Positions 43,622 to 52,315 of a stretch of 64,000 nucleotides of DNA are shown here, piece by piece. Below the pieces are notes generated by a model. The model worked only from the letters and a program-made list of their open reading frames with translations. It was not told where the DNA came from and ran no database searches. Both the position numbers and the translations under genes were made by a program. Numbering within the stretch: the first letter of the stretch is position 1; each line of letters starts with the position of its first letter. The DNA is from Prolixibacteraceae bacterium UBA6029 (GTDB taxonomy: Bacteria > Bacteroidota > Bacteroidia > Bacteroidales > Prolixibacteraceae), in contig DIZL01000044.1 in NCBI GenBank assembly GCA_002429385.1, forward strand, positions 3,211 to 67,210, read 5' to 3'.

Positions 43622-44413
43622 ATGAACCGCATCTCCCTTTTTGGAATCTTTCTCCTAAGCCTTTTTACCCTGCTTCAAATGTCAGGCACTGCAAAAAATA
43701 ATACTGCCGAAAAGAAGATCGATCTGGACATCGTTTTCATCGGGAACAGCATCACTTATGGAGCCAATCTCGAAAATCCCAAACAGGATGCACCGCCGGT
43801 CATTGCTTCAGAAGTTCTGCGGAAGATGAAGGGAATCGGCTCAGTCTCTTTCTCTAACCAGGGGCGCAGCGGATATACCACCGTCGACTATTTGCCAACT
43901 TCGCCAACTTTTGCTGAAGTTGTAAAGTCCACACGGCAATTGCATCAGAATCCTGATCACCTGCTGATCTTCTCCATCAAGCTGGGCACCAACGACAGCG
44001 CCATAGAAGGCCCCAAAGGTGCACCGGTTTCGAAAGAAGCCTATCGCCAAAACATGAAATCGATTGTTGACGAATTACTCAGGCTTTTCCCCGGTTGCAA
44101 AATCGTATTGCAGCAACCCATCTGGTACAGCCCCAACACTCAGAACGGTGCCAAATACCTGGCCGAAGGACTGGCTCGTCTGCAAAGCTATTTCCCCGAA
44201 CTGCAATCCCTGGTAAAAAGTTATTCCAACACAAATAAGAATCAGGTCTTTTCGGGCGATCAAAAGGCCTTCGATTACTTCAGGCTGAATTACCTCACCG
44301 ACCTGACTCCCGAAGAGGGCAAAAAAGGAACCTTCTATCTTCATCCCAATAAGAAAGGCGCAACCCGTCTTGCCGAATTCTGGGTCGGCTCGATTTATAA
44401 ACTGGTTCGTTAA
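43622..44413 (+). CDS. Secreted SGNH/GDSL hydrolase
   Basis: A 263-aa exported esterase-type protein starting 10 bases after nadA, with signal peptide 1-23 (LFGIFLLSLFTLLQMSG). Block I is VFIGNSITYGAN (nucleophile Ser), block II includes FSNQGRSGYTT, block III is KLGTNDS and block V is YLHPNKKGATRLAEFW with the catalytic His. Such enzymes often remove acetyl groups from polysaccharides. A cotranscription with nadA is likely from spacing, though not functionally obvious. Confidence 0.85.
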   Translation: MNRISLFGIFLLSLFTLLQMSGTAKNNTAEKKIDLDIVFIGNSITYGANLENPKQDAPPVIASEVLRKMKGIGSVSFSNQGRSGYTTVDYLPTSPTFAEVVKSTRQLHQNPDHLLIFSIKLGTNDSAIEGPKGAPVSKEAYRQNMKSIVDELLRLFPGCKIVLQQPIWYSPNTQNGAKYLAEGLARLQSYFPELQSLVKSYSNTNKNQVFSGDQKAFDYFRLNYLTDLTPEEGKKGTFYLHPNKKGATRLAEFWVGSIYKLVR

Positions 44414-44568
44414 AGGCCATCTGCCCCATCGCCTCCTGAATACAAATCCTTTGGGCGAAAGTCCCTTTTATTGTATTTCTGTCAAAGTTTAACCTCTTGA
44501 CCCTAAAAAGTTACTTCAGGCTAATGATCCGAAGTGCTTTGGGGTATAAACGGGCTGTATACGGTCTT

Positions 44569-44717
44569 TACCTTGTGTATACCTTGTGTGTACATTCTGT
44601 GTACCTTGTGTGTACCTTGTGTGTACCTTGTGTGTTCAGGAACACACAAGGTACACATATTCTACTCTTTATGTACACATAATCTACACTCAAAATAAAG
44701 GCCTGATACAGCCCCAA
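44569..44717. repeat. 11-bp tandem array with central perfect hairpin
   Basis: Six 11-mers at 44569-44634 (TACCTTGTGTA, TACCTTGTGTG, TACATTCTGTG, then three TACCTTGTGTG). TTCAGG follows, then 44641-44717 again reads in 11-base steps (AACACACAAGG, TACACATATTC, TACTCTTTATG, TACACATAATC, TACACTCAAAA, TAAAGGCCTGA, TACAGCCCCAA). Bases 44624-44636 and 44641-44653 form a perfect 13-bp stem with a CAGG loop. The later units keep only the leading TA(C) of the motif. Confidence 0.88.
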
Positions 44718-44762
44718 TGAAAAGGAATCATATATTGGATCCGGGATGTCGCCGTATTATTT

Positions 44763-44822
44763 AGAAATAGGAAAAAGTCACTAGTCATTGGGAAAGTTTC
44801 CCATTTCCTTATTCCTTTTTTC
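44763..44822. repeat. Short inverted 7-bp-unit hairpin
   Basis: Heptamers GGAAAAA, GTCACTA, GTCATTG and GGAAAG (44770-44796) are followed directly by TTTCC, CATTTCC, TTATTCC and TTTTTTC (44797-44822). The centre GGGAAAG/TTTCCC is palindromic. It is a smaller relative of the array at 1513-1740. Confidence 0.75.
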
Positions 44823-44843
44823 TGTTTAGCTGTCAGAAAAATA

Positions 44844-44876
44844 AAAACCCTGCCCGGGGATTCCGAACAGGGTTTT
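44844..44876 (-). terminator. Terminator for ilvE
   Basis: AAAACCCTG (44844-44852) pairs with CAGGGTTTT (44868-44876); on the minus strand the stem ends in TTTTTAT. It begins 22 bases beyond the ilvE stop. Confidence 0.75.
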
Positions 44877-44898
44877 AAGATTATTGCGATTGGTTTTT

Positions 44899-45918
44899 TT
44901 ACTCTACGATGGTCACCCAGTTGTGTGTATCCGGTTCATCGCCGTATTGGATGGCCTGAAGTTTTTTGTACAGCTTTTCGCTGATCGCCCCTGGTTTGCC
45001 GTCCTTGGAGAAAACGTAAGATATTTTCTTGTCGTAATCGTCGATGCGCGAGATCGGGCTGATCACAGCTGCGGTTCCGCAGGCGCCAGCCTCTTCAAAG
45101 GTTGCCAGCTCTTCCACTGGGATCTGGCGGCGTTCGACCTTCATGCCCATTTCTTCGGCCAGAACCATCAGGCTCTTGTTGGTGATTGAAGGCAGTATTG
45201 AACTTGATTTTGGAGTGATATAAGTATTGTTTTTTATTCCGAAGAAATTGGCCGCACCGCACTCGTCGATGTATTTCTTTTCAACGGCATCAAGGTAAAA
45301 CACATTGGAATAACCCAGTTCGTGTGCCTTTGCTCCGGCAACGAGGCTGGCCGCGTAGTTTCCGCCCACCTTGTATTTGCCCATGCCCAGTGGCGCAGAA
45401 CGGTCGAATTCACGCATGATGACAAATGGCGTAGTCTGGAAACCGCCTTTAAAATAAGGTCCTACAGGGGTCACAAACAGGATGAACATGTATTCGTTGG
45501 CCGGTTTGACACCCACCTGGGCGCCCGTTCCAAACAGGAAAGGACGAATATAGAGAGCTGCGCCCGATTCGTAAGGAGGAACAAATCGTTTGTTCAATTG
45601 AACGGCTTTAACAACGGCTGCTTCAAATTTATCGATCGGAAGGATGGCCATCAAAGTTCCAATACTCGATTCCTGCATACGTTTGGCGTTTTCGTCCATA
45701 CGGAAAATGCGGATCTTGTTGTCCTGACCCCGAAATGCTTTCAAACCCTCGAAGGATTCCTGTCCGTAGTGAATGCAGGTGGCAGCCATGTGCATGGTCA
45801 CCATTTCACTGTCGCTGACTTCCAACTCTCCCCAAATGCCATCTTTATAAGTACACCGGATGTTGTAATCCGTCTTCATGTACCCGAAGCTTAATGAACC
45901 CCAATCTATTTGTTCCAT
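44899..45918 (-). CDS. ilvE: Branched-chain amino acid aminotransferase
   Basis: A 339-aa fold-type IV PLP enzyme that makes or degrades Leu, Ile and Val. CIHYGQESFEGLKAFRG (about 48-64), YIRPFLFGTG, the PLP lysine in GKYKVGGNYAAS (about 183-194), YIDECGAANFFGI and ACGTAAVISPI are all as expected. It is a class II type BCAT of usual length. It is a single gene with its own terminator. Confidence 0.95.
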   Translation of the reverse strand: MEQIDWGSLSFGYMKTDYNIRCTYKDGIWGELEVSDSEMVTMHMAATCIHYGQESFEGLKAFRGQDNKIRIFRMDENAKRMQESSIGTLMAILPIDKFEAAVVKAVQLNKRFVPPYESGAALYIRPFLFGTGAQVGVKPANEYMFILFVTPVGPYFKGGFQTTPFVIMREFDRSAPLGMGKYKVGGNYAASLVAGAKAHELGYSNVFYLDAVEKKYIDECGAANFFGIKNNTYITPKSSSILPSITNKSLMVLAEEMGMKVERRQIPVEELATFEEAGACGTAAVISPISRIDDYDKKISYVFSKDGKPGAISEKLYKKLQAIQYGDEPDTHNWVTIVE

Positions 45919-46020
45919 AATGATCTGTAATTTGCCGAAGCAGATAGTTTTCAGGGTATAAATTAACGAAAAAAAACGCGGACAAGGAAAGACTTCATCC
46001 CATCCTTATGAAATATCATC

Positions 46021-46824
46021 TTAATCCTCTACCGTAACATTGAGGAAATATCCATTGTGCTTCCGAATGTTCAGTACCCGTCCGTCCGAGAAGATCAGGT
46101 ATTGTCCTTTAATCCCATTCAGCATGCCTGAAATGACGGGGTCCTTATCGAAGGTTAAGCTCATGTTTTTCTCCGGATAGGAGAGTACCGGATAGTTGAT
46201 TTTCCAGATTTTGTCATCGGGATACAGATACTGTTGCAGCTCGGCAGGAAGCAATTGGTAGGCATTCACCTTTTCTTCAGGAAGGTTATATTCCATCACA
46301 TCTTTGTTCTGGAGCATGGAGCGCCAGTTGGTTTTATCCGAAAAGAAATTCTTCAGGTACACTTCAATCACTCCTGAAATGTGGCGGTTGGGCGTACGTG
46401 CCAGTATGATGGCCTGGCTGGCTCCCTGGTCGATCCATCGGGTAGGGACCTGGTGATGACGGGTTACCCCCACTTTCAGTTCTCCCGAAACGGCCAGGTA
46501 AACGTAATGGTCGATCAGGTCGTGTTCGCGGGCCCAGTCCATGTCACGGGCTATCCCCAGGTGGGCCTTCGACAATTCGGGACGCATGACAGTTTCGCTG
46601 GCCTCGGGAGCGGTCTGCAGGCAGTTGTAGCAGAAGCCCTGCCCGAAGGAGGTCTTGGTTCGTTTGCCGCACGAGATGCAGTTGATCTGACCGGTAAACG
46701 AGAGTTGTATGTTTTTGCCAATATGGTCGTTCATGGGCAGTTCGTTTTCCCCAAGGGGAAGAAAGTACTGAACAGGGTCGGCTAGTTCGGCACGCATTTT
46801 TATGATATTTCCTGAAACAAGCAT
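46021..46824 (-). CDS. DUF2797 family protein
   Basis: A 267-aa protein, usually hypothetical, recognised by MLVSGNIIKM with ADPVQYFLPL at the N-terminus, a zinc-knuckle-like INCISCGKRTKTSFGQGFCYNC (Cys pairs) and HYVYLAVSGELKVGVTR with TRWIDQGASQAI. That last stretch resembles the core of a GIY-YIG fold, which is an inference. The start at 46824 is preferred; an ATG nine codons upstream (46851) is possible. Function unknown. It is a single gene. Confidence 0.78.
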   Translation of the reverse strand: MLVSGNIIKMRAELADPVQYFLPLGENELPMNDHIGKNIQLSFTGQINCISCGKRTKTSFGQGFCYNCLQTAPEASETVMRPELSKAHLGIARDMDWAREHDLIDHYVYLAVSGELKVGVTRHHQVPTRWIDQGASQAIILARTPNRHISGVIEVYLKNFFSDKTNWRSMLQNKDVMEYNLPEEKVNAYQLLPAELQQYLYPDDKIWKINYPVLSYPEKNMSLTFDKDPVISGMLNGIKGQYLIFSDGRVLNIRKHNGYFLNVTVED

Positions 46825-47281
46825 CGGTATTACGTTTTTATGATCCCACAAAGTACGGAAATGTTGAGTGAAATGAAAACAGTTGCACGAAAGAAAAGGT
46901 TCGGAAGCGGCGATTTTTAATCGCCAAACACACTACTCTCAGAATATATTATTTTCTACCTTTACTGCTATGGAAATCCGAAACTTACGGTCCGCAGTTT
47001 ATACGGATATAATCAACAAGACTGATCATAGAACCTAAGTTAAGAGGTGACGATTGCAAATCAGCTCCAGCAAAAGTGGTTGATAAAAGAATATTTCTGA
47101 TTTTATCGGAAGAAGGAAGTTTTCTATACTGGTAAAATCAATTTTATAAAAACATCAGACACAAATCAGCAGTTTGTCGATTAAAACAGATTATTGGTCT
47201 ATATAATTTGATCTGCACGATAATGAATAGCATCTTTCTTTTTTTAAACAAATAAGTATTAACTCTTCTAAAAGTAAAGTA
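46825..47281. other. Intergenic region with a REP-like palindrome
   Basis: About 450 bases without a gene. It contains the perfect hairpin at 46909-46925 and otherwise AT-rich sequence leading to the small secreted protein at 47282. Confidence 0.55.
46909..46925. repeat. Short perfect palindrome GGCGATT-TTT-AATCGCC
   Basis: A 7-bp stem with a TTT loop, preceded by AAGC. It has the same geometry and a similar preceding base pattern as the hairpin at 50346-50362 (GGAGATT-ATT-AATCTCC), which suggests a dispersed REP-like element. Confidence 0.5.
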
Positions 47282-47638
47282 ATGAAAAAAATTCTATCTG
47301 TATTTGTATTTTTGTTGATTGCATCCTTTGGTTTTGCGGCAGGGATTGAAGGCAACTGGGTTGCAAACATGAAAGGACCCGATGGTGGCGATGGTATGAC
47401 AATTACTTTTTCATTTAAAATGGATGGTGATAAACTTACCGGAGTAGTTAAGACACCTAATGGTGATACGCCTATTTCAAATACGAAGATTGAAGGCAAG
47501 ACATTTTCGTTCGATGTATCATTTAACGATATGACAATAAAGCACAACTGCATCTTAAAGGAAGATGACACTATTAGCATGAAGATTGTTGGATCTCCAA
47601 TGGGTGATTCTGAGTTAATACTAAAACGTGAGAAATAA
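47282..47638 (+). CDS. Small secreted beta-barrel-like protein
   Basis: A 118-aa exported protein with signal peptide 1-20 (FLLIASFGFAAG). The mature part is a repeated-strand sequence (GNWVANMKGPDGGDGMTITFSFKMDGDKLTGVVKTPNG) that resembles small lipocalin-like or glycoside-hydrolase-associated proteins common in Bacteroidota. Function unknown. It is a single gene with a long terminator-like hairpin. Confidence 0.7.
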   Translation: MKKILSVFVFLLIASFGFAAGIEGNWVANMKGPDGGDGMTITFSFKMDGDKLTGVVKTPNGDTPISNTKIEGKTFSFDVSFNDMTIKHNCILKEDDTISMKIVGSPMGDSELILKREK

Positions 47639-47662
47639 GGTAGTGTTAGCTACTTAAAAGAA

Positions 47663-47715
47663 AAAATAAGTCACATATACATTCTGTTCATTCAGGATGT
47701 TATGTAACTTATTTT
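47663..47715 (+). terminator. Long hairpin terminator
   Basis: AAAATAAGTCACATA pairs with TATGTAACTTATTTT (one mismatch), and the intervening ACATTCTG...CAGGATGT also pairs, so the whole 53 bases is one stem-loop, followed by CGTTTTGTT. Confidence 0.65.
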
Positions 47716-47916
47716 CGTTTTGTTACTGTGTATCTGTAATGCCGGAATCAGGTGTATGAAATTGGTTTAAAAAACAGGATAAGCGCCAGCCGATGTCCAG
47801 CTAATCCGGATTTGTCCATTTAACAATGGAATTACAATCCTGGTATTGTGTAATAGCAAAGCGTTTGCAACGTCAACAGATAAAAATAACTAACCTGGTC
47901 ACAGCTGAATTTTGTT

Positions 47917-48246
47917 TTATTGGGGAATGAGTTTAATAAGTTTTAGAATATCGCTTTCTGTTAGATTTTCCAATTCCGATTTATCGTAGATTGTGAGTAG
48001 GTAGGCAGTATCGTCTTTAAAAACAACATGGACAATAACCCTTGCACCGCCCGATTTGCCTTTGCCCTTGCTGGCTATAGACAGGCGTATCTTTTGGCAA
48101 TCGTGACCAATGGGTGTTCCCATATTTGGGTCTTCCTTTAGCTCACTGATAAGGCTTTTTAGTTCCGATTTAAGGGAAGGGAATTTTTTGGCAAGTCGTT
48201 TAACCTGCCTGTCAAAAACAGATATAGTCTTAACGTTAAAGCTCAT
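47917..48246 (-). CDS. RelE/ParE-type toxin
   Basis: A 109-aa small basic protein: FDRQVKRLAKKFPSLKSELKSLISEL (about 12-37), KIRLSIASKGKGKSGGARVIVHVVF (48-72) and YLLTIYDKSELENLTESDIL. The pattern matches the RelE/ParE superfamily of ribosome-dependent RNases or gyrase poisons. It is preceded on the same strand by its antitoxin, with an 11-base overlap. A terminator is not evident. Confidence 0.85.
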   Translation of the reverse strand: MSFNVKTISVFDRQVKRLAKKFPSLKSELKSLISELKEDPNMGTPIGHDCQKIRLSIASKGKGKSGGARVIVHVVFKDDTAYLLTIYDKSELENLTESDILKLIKLIPQ

Positions 48247-48457
48247 TGAGCAATTCTTCGGCGTTACGTGCCTGGATTTTACCTTCCTTCACCAGCTTTA
48301 TTTCTTCAACGGCTTCGGCCAGTTCGGTCAGAAAGAGTTTTTTGTTCCTCAGGCGTTCAAGCTCGTCGAGGTCCTTCTGTATCTGTTCCCAATCTTTAAT
48401 GGGCAACTGTACGGCATGCTTATGGCCTTTCCGGTCGGTAATATACTGTAGTTCCAT
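48236..48457 (-). CDS. Antitoxin of the RelE/ParE pair
   Basis: A 73-aa acidic helical protein: an N-terminal beta part with HAVQLPIKDWEQIQKDLDELERL, then a long helix with LAEAVEEIKLVKEGKIQARNAEELLNEL. The size, charge and position directly before the toxin gene identify it as the antitoxin; the N-terminus may be a Phd-like DNA-binding or dimerisation unit. It should autorepress the pair. Confidence 0.8.
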   Translation of the reverse strand: MELQYITDRKGHKHAVQLPIKDWEQIQKDLDELERLRNKKLFLTELAEAVEEIKLVKEGKIQARNAEELLNEL

Positions 48458-48764
48458 CGTAGTTGCATTTAATGTGTTGCATAAGCTTATCTGATCTTAA
48501 AAACCCTAATCGGAGCTTCTCAACAAAAATACAGAACAATTAAGTCTTAACCAAACTTTAGAATAATTACGCAGGGATGGTTCATTCTGTAGCAACGGAT
48601 TATAATCTATGGAAGAGTAAACACTTCTACGCAAAACATACCATCTGGACGCAAAATTCACCGAAGTCTTGCAGGACAACGCTTTTGTATTTACATTTAT
48701 GAAATAAATGTGGAATAAGGAATTTCACGGACAAAGTAACCACCTAACCCAACAACGATATACC
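48458..48764. other. Divergent intergenic region
   Basis: About 300 AT-rich bases between the antitoxin and the serine hydrolase genes. I see no gene, repeat array or clear promoter box. Confidence 0.5.
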
Positions 48765-50336
48765 ATGATTAACAGAAGACTTTTCATCCGAAATGCAGGA
48801 CTGGGAGCCGCAGGGCTTGGATTAATGACCATCTTCCCTGGCTTTGCCCTTACAGCCGGTTCACCATATGTACTTCCCAGAAGCACTCCTGAAGAACAGG
48901 GAATTGCTTCAGCATCCATCCGTAAGTTCTTAGATTCGGTGGCCCAAAGTAAGCAGGAATTTCACAGCCTGATGATCCTTCGGCATGGACATGTGGTGGC
49001 CGAAGGCTGGTGGGCTCCCTACTCATCTGAACACCGCCAGCAATTGTATTCACTCAGCAAGAGTTTCACCAGCACGGCCATAGGCTTTGCAGTGACCGAG
49101 GGTCTGCTGTCGGTGGACGATCCGGTCATCAAGTTTTTCCCCGGTGATTTGCCAGTAGAGATCAGCGAGAACCTGGCTGCATTGAAAGTCAGGCATCTGC
49201 TCTCTATGTCTGTGGGGCATGGTAAAGATTCGATCATGATCCTTGAAGCTTCTGCCCCCGGGGTTCGTTGGGAAAAGACTTTCCTAAACCAGCCGGTAGT
49301 CTTCAAGCCAGGGTCTCAGTTCATGTACAATTCGGGAGCCAGTTACATGCTCAGTTCCATCGTCAAAAAAGTAAGCGGACTTTCCGCACACGAATATTTG
49401 CGTCCAAGACTATACCAGCCGTTGGATATCCCTGAAGCCACCTGGACCGAAAATTTCGAGGGGGTGAACATGGGAGCCTCTCATCTGCGGATGCGCACCG
49501 AAAGCCTGGCTAAATTCGGTCAGTTTTACCTTCAGAAAGGAATGTGGAACGGCAGGCAGATCCTGCCGGAGGCCTGGGTGGCAGAGGCTACCTCGAAACA
49601 GATTGAAAACGGCAAGAATGACAGCAGTTGGGGATTCGGCTACGGCTACCAGTTCTGGCTGAACCCTCCGGGAGGCTTCAGGGCCGACGGCGCCTTTGGA
49701 CAATTTAGCATGGTTTTGCCCGAACAGGATGCGGTGGTTGTCATCACCAGCGAAAGCATGGATACCAAAACCACCATGCAACTGGTGTGGGACGGGCTGG
49801 TGCCTGCAATGACCGGGGCAGCACTTCCCGAAAATTCTGCCGACAGGAAACAACTCCGTAACGACCTGAAAGGGCTTAAATATGATCCTCCTAAATTAGG
49901 GATACACTCAGCTCTAGCCACTAAAATTTCAGGAAAGAAATATCTGCTGGATCATAATCCTTTCAACGCCAGGGCTGTATCCTTTAAGTTCGTTGGAGAC
50001 AAGTGCCTGTTCACCCTGAAGGAAGACGGGAAAACGGATATTGTCATTGCGAACGGCATGAATCACTGGATCAGGGAGGGAAATTTAAAACCGTCAGCTC
50101 ATTCGTTGTTCTCTTTACGCCGGATTGATTTTGATTCGATAGTAGCCGCAAGCGCCACCTGGCAGAGTGAAAACACCTTACTGCTGAGCTGGCGCTTTAT
50201 CGAAACGGTGCATGGAGACAGCCTCACCTGCATATTTGATGGGGACAAGCTTACGATCAAATTCCTGTTCAGTGTACCCCGATTACAGAACAAACCAGAT
50301 GACCGGCAAGACCTTTTAGGACAAATGAAAGCATAA
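48765..50336 (+). CDS. Serine hydrolase of the beta-lactamase/AmpC fold
   Basis: A 523-aa exported protein. The ATG at 48765 gives MINRRLFIRNAGLGAAGLGL, which fits a twin-arginine signal. The beta-lactamase domain carries the SxxK motif SLSKSFTSTAIG (about 98-109), the YxS motif MYNSGASYML near 189-198 and a C-terminal GYGYQFW with FGQ. The last ~150 residues form a beta-rich extension. The family includes esterases and peptidases, so antibiotic resistance should not be assumed. An ATG-start extension at 48708 is possible but less likely. Confidence 0.82.
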   Translation: MINRRLFIRNAGLGAAGLGLMTIFPGFALTAGSPYVLPRSTPEEQGIASASIRKFLDSVAQSKQEFHSLMILRHGHVVAEGWWAPYSSEHRQQLYSLSKSFTSTAIGFAVTEGLLSVDDPVIKFFPGDLPVEISENLAALKVRHLLSMSVGHGKDSIMILEASAPGVRWEKTFLNQPVVFKPGSQFMYNSGASYMLSSIVKKVSGLSAHEYLRPRLYQPLDIPEATWTENFEGVNMGASHLRMRTESLAKFGQFYLQKGMWNGRQILPEAWVAEATSKQIENGKNDSSWGFGYGYQFWLNPPGGFRADGAFGQFSMVLPEQDAVVVITSESMDTKTTMQLVWDGLVPAMTGAALPENSADRKQLRNDLKGLKYDPPKLGIHSALATKISGKKYLLDHNPFNARAVSFKFVGDKCLFTLKEDGKTDIVIANGMNHWIREGNLKPSAHSLFSLRRIDFDSIVAASATWQSENTLLLSWRFIETVHGDSLTCIFDGDKLTIKFLFSVPRLQNKPDDRQDLLGQMKA

Positions 50337-50345
50337 CAAGGGAGC

Positions 50346-50362
50346 GGAGATTATTAATCTCC
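50346..50362. repeat. Short perfect palindrome GGAGATT-ATT-AATCTCC
   Basis: A 7-bp stem with an ATT loop, 10 bases after the serine hydrolase stop; it could aid termination. It resembles the hairpin at 46909-46925 in size, position of the AATC core and preceding AGC(GG). Confidence 0.5.
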
Positions 50363-50388
50363 TTCATCTTATTTCTTAACTATACACT

Positions 50389-50868
50389 ATGACTTTAAGC
50401 AATTTCGAACGATTGATACAACTGGCAGACGAAGTTTTTGCCGTTAAGAGTGACCCCAGTCAATTGGATGTCAATGCACAGGTCATGGAGCGCTTACAAC
50501 AGATCCATCCGGCCACCATTTCAGCTCATGATGATGGAAATGGACCGGTGGCTTGGGTTTTGCTCATACCTACTACGCTTGAATTGATGAACCGTTTTAT
50601 TGAAGAGAAGATTACTGAAAAAGAACTGTTTGAACTGACACCGCTGGATGTAAGTTATGAAGCCATATATTTTTGCTCGGCACTGGTTTTGGATGAATAC
50701 CGTAGAAAAGGAATCACTAAAAAGCTTGCCTTGGATGCTATTGAACACATGCGGAAGGACCATCCTCTAAAAGCAGCATTTGTATGGGCATTTAGCCCGG
50801 AAGGGGATCTGGCCGCTGAAACTATTGCACGATTGGCTGAATTATCTTTGTATAAAAGGGTGAAATGA
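50389..50868 (+). CDS. GNAT-family acetyltransferase-like protein
   Basis: A 159-aa cytoplasmic protein. The acetyl-CoA-binding motif LDEYRRKGITKKLALDAIEHM (about 103-123) is the GNAT R/QxxGxG/A loop, following the beta strand AIYFCSALV. The N-terminus is less typical. Substrate unknown. It lies between the serine hydrolase and GH8 genes, on the same strand. Confidence 0.7.
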   Translation: MTLSNFERLIQLADEVFAVKSDPSQLDVNAQVMERLQQIHPATISAHDDGNGPVAWVLLIPTTLELMNRFIEEKITEKELFELTPLDVSYEAIYFCSALVLDEYRRKGITKKLALDAIEHMRKDHPLKAAFVWAFSPEGDLAAETIARLAELSLYKRVK

Positions 50869-50971
50869 TTGGCCCATTTCAACGCTGACAGTCATCAGGG
50901 AGGATGGAATCCCTGAGGCAGTATCGTTTTATCAGATTTTGTTTTACTTTTAAGAACTAAACTTAACCGAC

Positions 50972-52291
50972 ATGAAGAAGATACTCTGTTACGCCTTATT
51001 CGCATTTACTCTCAGCTCGTTGTGTTTGGGCCAAGGGGCAACATCCGTTGCGGATTGCACTAAAGATGTAAAGGATCACCGTGGAAAGATGAGCCCATGG
51101 GAAAAGGGAGCACATGAAACAGGCAAGTACCGTAACGTATTTCTGGAAGCCGGATACAAACAGGCGGACATTGATGCAAAACTGGCTAAGGCTTATCATG
51201 ATGTGTTTGAAGGATCAAGCAAAGTATATTTTGAGGTGGGTGATTCGGTGGCTTATGTTTCGGACGTCAAAAATCATGATGCACGCACAGAAGGACTTTC
51301 CTACGGACTGATGGTAGCCGTGCAACTGAATAAAAAGGATGTCTTTGACCGTTTGTGGCGATGGTCTACCAAATATATGCAACACCACGGAGGGGCAAGG
51401 GATGCTTATTTTGCCTGGAGTGTGGAACCTAAAACCGGTAAACGCAATTCAGAAGGCTCGGCCTCCGACGGTGAACTGTATTTTGTGACCGATCTACTGT
51501 TTGCCTCCAACCGATGGGGAAACGACACCGGGATTAATTATTATAAGGAAGCCAGAAAGATACTGGATGCCATGTGGAGCAAGAACGGGACGGAAGGCAT
51601 CACTAATGTAATCAATACAGAGCATAAACAGATCACCTTTGTGCCCGACAAGGGTGGATATAACTGGACCGATCCGTCCTATCACCTGCCAGCCTTTTAC
51701 GAAGTCTGGGCCGAATATGCCAAAGATGGCCATGAACAGTTTTACAGGGATTGTGCCGATACATCCCGGGTTTATCTTCACCGGGCCTGTGACCGTGCCA
51801 CCGCGCTGAATTCAGATTACGCAGAGTTCAGCGGAGCGCCCAGAAATTTCTGGAAAATGAAACCAGCCTTCCGGTACGATTCGTGGCGTGTACCCATGAA
51901 CATTGCAATGGATTATTCCTGGTATGCCAAAGACACCAAATGGCAGAAGGATTATGGCAAGCGGATTCAAAATTTTCTGTTCTGCAGGGGTATCGATACC
52001 TTTGAGGACCAGTTCATGCTGGATGGGTCTTTACCCGAACAAAAAGAAATTCTCCAGGCGGGAGGTTTCCAGAAGCTACGTCATTCATTGGGATTGGTGG
52101 CTACCTCAGGAGCCGCTTCCATCATGGGAACCCAGGGCAAGAGCTGGAAATTTGTCGATGCGGTGTGGACTGCCAAACTGGAACCCTATCAGGATGGCTA
52201 TTTTGATCCTTATTTCGACGGACTGCTCTACCTGTTCAGTGTGATGCACCTGAGCGGGAATTACAGGATTATTATGCCGGGGATGAAATAG
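50972..52291 (+). CDS. Glycoside hydrolase family 8 enzyme (Rex/xylanase-like)
   Basis: A 439-aa exported enzyme with signal peptide 1-20. The GH8 (alpha/alpha)6-barrel is marked by HDARTEGLSYGLMVAVQL (catalytic acid Glu near 93), AYFAWSVEP, the ASDGELYFVTDLLFA segment (about 165-179) and GGYNWTDPSYHLPAFYE. The closest pattern I recognise is the reducing-end xylose-releasing exo-oligoxylanase, but endoglucanase or lichenase activity cannot be excluded. It is a secreted or periplasmic enzyme near the beta-glucan locus, on the opposite strand. Confidence 0.85.
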   Translation: MKKILCYALFAFTLSSLCLGQGATSVADCTKDVKDHRGKMSPWEKGAHETGKYRNVFLEAGYKQADIDAKLAKAYHDVFEGSSKVYFEVGDSVAYVSDVKNHDARTEGLSYGLMVAVQLNKKDVFDRLWRWSTKYMQHHGGARDAYFAWSVEPKTGKRNSEGSASDGELYFVTDLLFASNRWGNDTGINYYKEARKILDAMWSKNGTEGITNVINTEHKQITFVPDKGGYNWTDPSYHLPAFYEVWAEYAKDGHEQFYRDCADTSRVYLHRACDRATALNSDYAEFSGAPRNFWKMKPAFRYDSWRVPMNIAMDYSWYAKDTKWQKDYGKRIQNFLFCRGIDTFEDQFMLDGSLPEQKEILQAGGFQKLRHSLGLVATSGAASIMGTQGKSWKFVDAVWTAKLEPYQDGYFDPYFDGLLYLFSVMHLSGNYRIIMPGMK

Positions 52292-52315
52292 TTGATTTTA
52301 TATACAGGATACCAA

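Larger units (their letters stand above)
44414..44898. other. Repeat-rich region between the SGNH hydrolase and ilvE
   Basis: It contains an 11-bp-unit array (44569-44717), a 7-bp-unit hairpin (44763-44822) and the ilvE terminator (44844-44876). No gene is supported in this stretch. Confidence 0.7.

Noticed and set aside
44497..44682. 61-codon open frame in the 11-bp array
   Set aside because: It reads the TACCTTGTGTG units as a Tyr/Leu/Cys/Val repeat peptide; not a credible gene.
45322..45894. 190-codon open frame antisense to ilvE
   Set aside because: It lies wholly within a well-supported gene and shows no domain; a shadow caused by codon composition.
48765..50336. Beta-lactam resistance gene
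   Set aside because: The fold is shared with esterases and peptidases; the long C-terminal extension and lack of a classic KTG triad make resistance unsupported.
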